From: Mxb001 sp049431945
Lineage (GTDB): Bacteria; Actinomycetota; Actinomycetes; S36-B12
Assembly: GCA_049431945.1 (NCBI GenBank)
Contig: JBMTDJ010000054.1
Coordinates: forward strand, 1 to 14,043
Length of the DNA: 14,043 nt
Direction of reading: 5' to 3'
In this document: in pieces, positions 13,815 through 14,043 of the stretch
Layout of the letters: every line of letters starts with the position of its first letter
Position numbering within the stretch: the first letter of the stretch is position 1
Position numbers and translations under genes: made by a program
The notes under the pieces: model-generated
Databases searched by the model: none
Told to the model about the DNA's origin: nothing
The model's input: the letters and a program-made list of their open reading frames with translations, nothing else

Positions 13815-13919
13815 GAAGTCACGTCGACGGCCCAGAGCACTTCGTGCACCGTTTCCGCCCGCGGCCCGCACCTCGTCGTATAGACCGAGATCGATGTCGA
13901 CGACTGTGCGGAAGGGCAC
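13803..13919 (-). pseudogene. Possible truncated VapB-type antitoxin relic
   Basis: A 38-codon minus-strand frame (GTG 13919, TGA 13803) begins with R-T-V-V-D-I-D-L-G-L-Y-D-E-V-R-A-A, which looks like the N-terminal beta-strand and first helix of VapB-like antitoxins (R-T-T-x-D-I-D-x-x-L). The remainder is Arg/Gly-rich and ends at about half the usual length. No toxin gene is adjacent within the window. Could be chance coding-like sequence. It overlaps the SOUL gene's 3' end by 12 nt. Confidence 0.3.
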
Positions 13920-13972
13920 ATCTCGCTCTCGTCTTCACGGCACCCGGATTAGGTGGCGGTGAGTCGTCTCTG

Positions 13973-14043
13973 TCAGCAGCCGCTGTTGTTGACGCTGCCG
14001 TCGGGCATCGTCGTATTGCAGTAGACCACGCCTGTCAGGGTCG
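13973..14043 (-). CDS. C-terminal end of an unknown, possibly secreted protein (partial)
   Basis: The last 22 codons of a minus-strand gene enter from the right edge and stop at TGA 13975-13973. The residues end V-V-Y-C-N-T-T-M-P-D-G-S-V-N-N-S-G-C. Two cysteines 14 residues apart, the second being the last residue, with many Asn/Thr/Ser/Gly, suggest an exported protein with a disulfide. I do not recognise the family. Too little is visible to be sure it is coding. Confidence 0.4.
   Translation of the reverse strand, partial: TLTGVVYCNTTMPDGSVNNSGC

Overview
This window comes from a high-GC bacterial chromosome, most likely an actinobacterium. The evidence is strong G/C bias at third codon positions, frequent GTG starts, dense ATGA/GTGA gene overlaps, TAnnnT -10 boxes placed 8-9 nt before some start codons (leaderless-type promoters), and an MtrAB/LpqB-like module. 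No rRNA, tRNA, CRISPR array, insertion sequence or phage gene is visible. The layout is compact, chromosomal and mostly metabolic.

Left part (minus strand, 3674 to 64): a four-gene operon with an alpha/beta hydrolase, a CruF-type carotenoid hydratase (DUF422 family), a family-2 glycosyltransferase of CruG/CrtQ type and an AEC-like membrane permease. The first three genes are joined by ATGA overlaps and the last follows after 7 nt. The core chemistry is probably hydration and then glycosylation of an acyclic carotenoid end. Downstream of the operon, at the window edge, lie two perfect 31-bp tandem repeats.

Middle (plus strand, 3761 to 6607): an AI-2E/PerM-family permease, a cation diffusion facilitator with an unusual metal site, and a 1-Cys peroxiredoxin. 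A 20-bp perfect inverted repeat closes this block and separates it from a convergent DUF4442/PaaI-like thioesterase (minus).

7207 to 9051 (plus): three overlapping genes encode a RibD_C-type reductase, a strongly divergent dihydropteroate-synthase-like protein and a pterin-4a-carbinolamine-dehydratase-like protein. All three families act on pterins or related compounds, but the DHPS-like protein has lost several catalytic residues. This is the best candidate in the window for an undescribed pathway.

9048 to 10485: a second AI-2E permease (minus) whose stop codon interlocks with that of the dehydratase, followed by an intergenic region carrying a 5' relic of a GpgS-like glycosyltransferase and an 11-bp-period direct repeat.

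10486 to 13117 (plus): an OmpR-type response regulator, a HAMP/HisKA histidine kinase and a short GerMN lipoprotein form a coupled operon resembling mtrA-mtrB-lpqB, but the lipoprotein lacks the usual C-terminal half. A SOUL heme-binding-like gene follows from its own leaderless-type promoter. The right edge holds a possible antitoxin-like relic and the C-terminus of an unknown gene, both on the minus strand.
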